Part shown: positions 63,161-64,000 of the stretch, piece by piece
Layout of the letters: each line of letters begins with the position of its first letter
How positions within the stretch are numbered: the stretch's first letter is position 1
Source: Alteromonas sp. ALT199
GTDB taxonomy: Bacteria > Pseudomonadota > Gammaproteobacteria > Enterobacterales > Alteromonadaceae
Length of the DNA stretch: 64,000 nucleotides
Assembly (NCBI RefSeq): GCF_018619335.1
Contig: NZ_JAHHDX010000010.1
Coordinates: 1 to 64,000 of the forward strand
Direction of reading: 5' to 3'
The notes under the pieces: generated by a model
The model's input: only the letters and a program-made list of their open reading frames with translations
What the model was told of the DNA's origin: nothing
The model's database searches: none
Program-made: the position numbers and the translations under genes

Positions 63161-64000
63161 TTACTCAAACAACGTCGAGTGAAGCTTACGAACAATCACA
63201 TCACTGTCTGTCTCGTTAACCAGAAACGATAAGTTGTGCGGATTAGCGCCAAAGCAAATCATGCGAAGGTTAAAATCTGATACCGCAGAGAGAATTTTGC
63301 TTGAAACACCAATAGCCGTTTGCATGTTGTTACCTACAACGGTGACAAGGTCGTAGCCTTTTTCTACTTTCACGTCACAGATGGTTTCAAGCTCGGCAAT
63401 GGTCTCTTTATTCAAACGCTGAGCTACAGAGTTCGCTGGGTTATCAAGAGTAAAGGATACGGAGATTTCCGATGTAGTTACCAAATCTACGCTGAGTTTG
63501 TGCTTAGCGATAATGGCAAACACCTGCTGAAGGAAACCTTGCGCGTACATCATCTTCGGTGTTTTTACTGTTACCATTACTTGCTCTTTACGACGAGTAA
63601 TAGCACGGTACGGAGGTTCATGCTCGCAATCTCTTACAATCCACGTACCACCCTTTTCAGGCTCTTTGCTTGAACCTACAAACACTTTAATGTTTTTACG
63701 TAGTGCAGGCTCCATGGTTGCAGGATGTAGCACCTTGGCACCGAAGGTCGCCATTTCCGCCGCTTCTTCAAAACTAAGTTCAGGCAACGGATGCGCAGCG
63801 GGTGTTATACGCGGATCGGTTGTATATACACCGGTTACATCAGTCCAAATCTCACACGCTTCTGCATCAAGAGCTTCTGCAAGCAGTGCCGCGGTAAAGT
63901 CAGAGCCACCACGTCCTAGCGTAGTAGTACGGCCTTCTTCGTCGGCGCCGACGAAACCTTGAGTAACGACTATGGCCTCTTTAATTTCTGGCGCGAGCAG
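63161..64000 (-). CDS. lysC: Aspartate kinase, LysC type (3' part)
   Basis: Phosphorylates aspartate as the first step to lysine, threonine and methionine. The gene runs off the right edge; 279 C-terminal residues are visible and no start is in view. They contain the kinase-domain [33 protein letters not shown] and [17 protein letters not shown], then two ACT domains ([19 protein letters not shown]), in the pattern of the lysine-sensitive AK III. It converges on the chemoreceptor gene with a shared terminator. Confidence 0.93.
   Translation of the reverse strand: MLAPEIKEAIVVTQGFVGADEEGRTTTLGRGGSDFTAALLAEALDAEACEIWTDVTGVYTTDPRITPAAHPLPELSFEEAAEMATFGAKVLHPATMEPALRKNIKVFVGSSKEPEKGGTWIVRDCEHEPPYRAITRRKEQVMVTVKTPKMMYAQGFLQQVFAIIAKHKLSVDLVTTSEISVSFTLDNPANSVAQRLNKETIAELETICDVKVEKGYDLVTVVGNNMQTAIGVSSKILSAVSDFNLRMICFGANPHNLSFLVNETDSDVIVRKLHSTLFE

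Noticed and set aside
1-64000. CRISPR arrays, tRNA or rRNA genes, IS elements, prophage
   Set aside because: No regularly spaced direct repeats, cloverleaf sequences, rRNA-like blocks, transposases or phage genes were recognised on either strand.

Overview
The window looks like chromosomal DNA of a marine gammaproteobacterium of the Alteromonadales, most likely Alteromonas or a close relative. The evidence is the E. coli/Shewanella-like gene order of the housekeeping blocks, moderate G+C, and several large TonB-dependent receptors including one with a FecI/FecR pair. No rRNA, tRNA, CRISPR array, insertion sequence or phage gene was recognised.

Layout. (1) 1-8.5 kb: the start of mlaF (minus strand) diverges from an envelope and nitrogen-PTS block, yrbG-kdsD-kdsC-lptC-lptA-lptB-rpoN-hpf-ptsN-rapZ-ptsO, followed by mgtE. 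A sigma-54-type -24/-12 element sits just before yrbG, so RpoN may act on the block that encodes it. (2) 10-15 kb, minus strand: an atypical OmpR-type regulator with no phosphoacceptor Asp, then sspA-sspB and petA-petB-petC (cytochrome bc1). (3) 15.4-22.9 kb, minus strand: a cassette of ECF sigma factor, FecR, STN-type TonB receptor, M14 carboxypeptidase and M20 amidohydrolase. It lies between petABC and rplM-rpsI, which are usually neighbours. (4) 23-24 kb: rplM-rpsI with promoter, structured leader and terminator. (5) 24.4-37.1 kb, plus strand: an accessory region held together by three identical-architecture operators (CTTAAG-N5-CTTAAG, 8 nt, -10), a PmrA/QseB-type box. These precede (a) a two-component system with a cupredoxin, a degenerate FTR1 permease and an outer-membrane protein; (b) a GT2-TVP38/DedA-ArnT-like glycosylation cassette; (c) a 'thermostable hemolysin' (possibly GNAT-like)-AMP ligase-HDO-type diiron protein-SDR-TPR cluster, whose ligase carries a frameshift. 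(6) 37-41 kb: a His-rich TonB receptor, an orphan HMG-CoA reductase and a YbaN-like protein. (7) 41-54 kb, minus strand: mazG, relA, rlmD, acpS, pdxJ, recO, a small unknown, recJ, dsbC, xerD and djlA. (8) 54-61 kb, plus strand: lptD-surA-pdxA-rsmA-apaG-apaH. (9) 61-64 kb: a chemoreceptor with a sigma-28 promoter, a bidirectional terminator and the 3' part of lysC.

The best candidate for an undescribed system is region 5. One PmrA-like regulator appears to control its own metal/envelope operon, a lipid A-type sugar transfer cassette, and a small pathway that looks able to activate and oxidise an acyl or amino-acid substrate. Assignments come from reading motifs and gene order; no database search was run.
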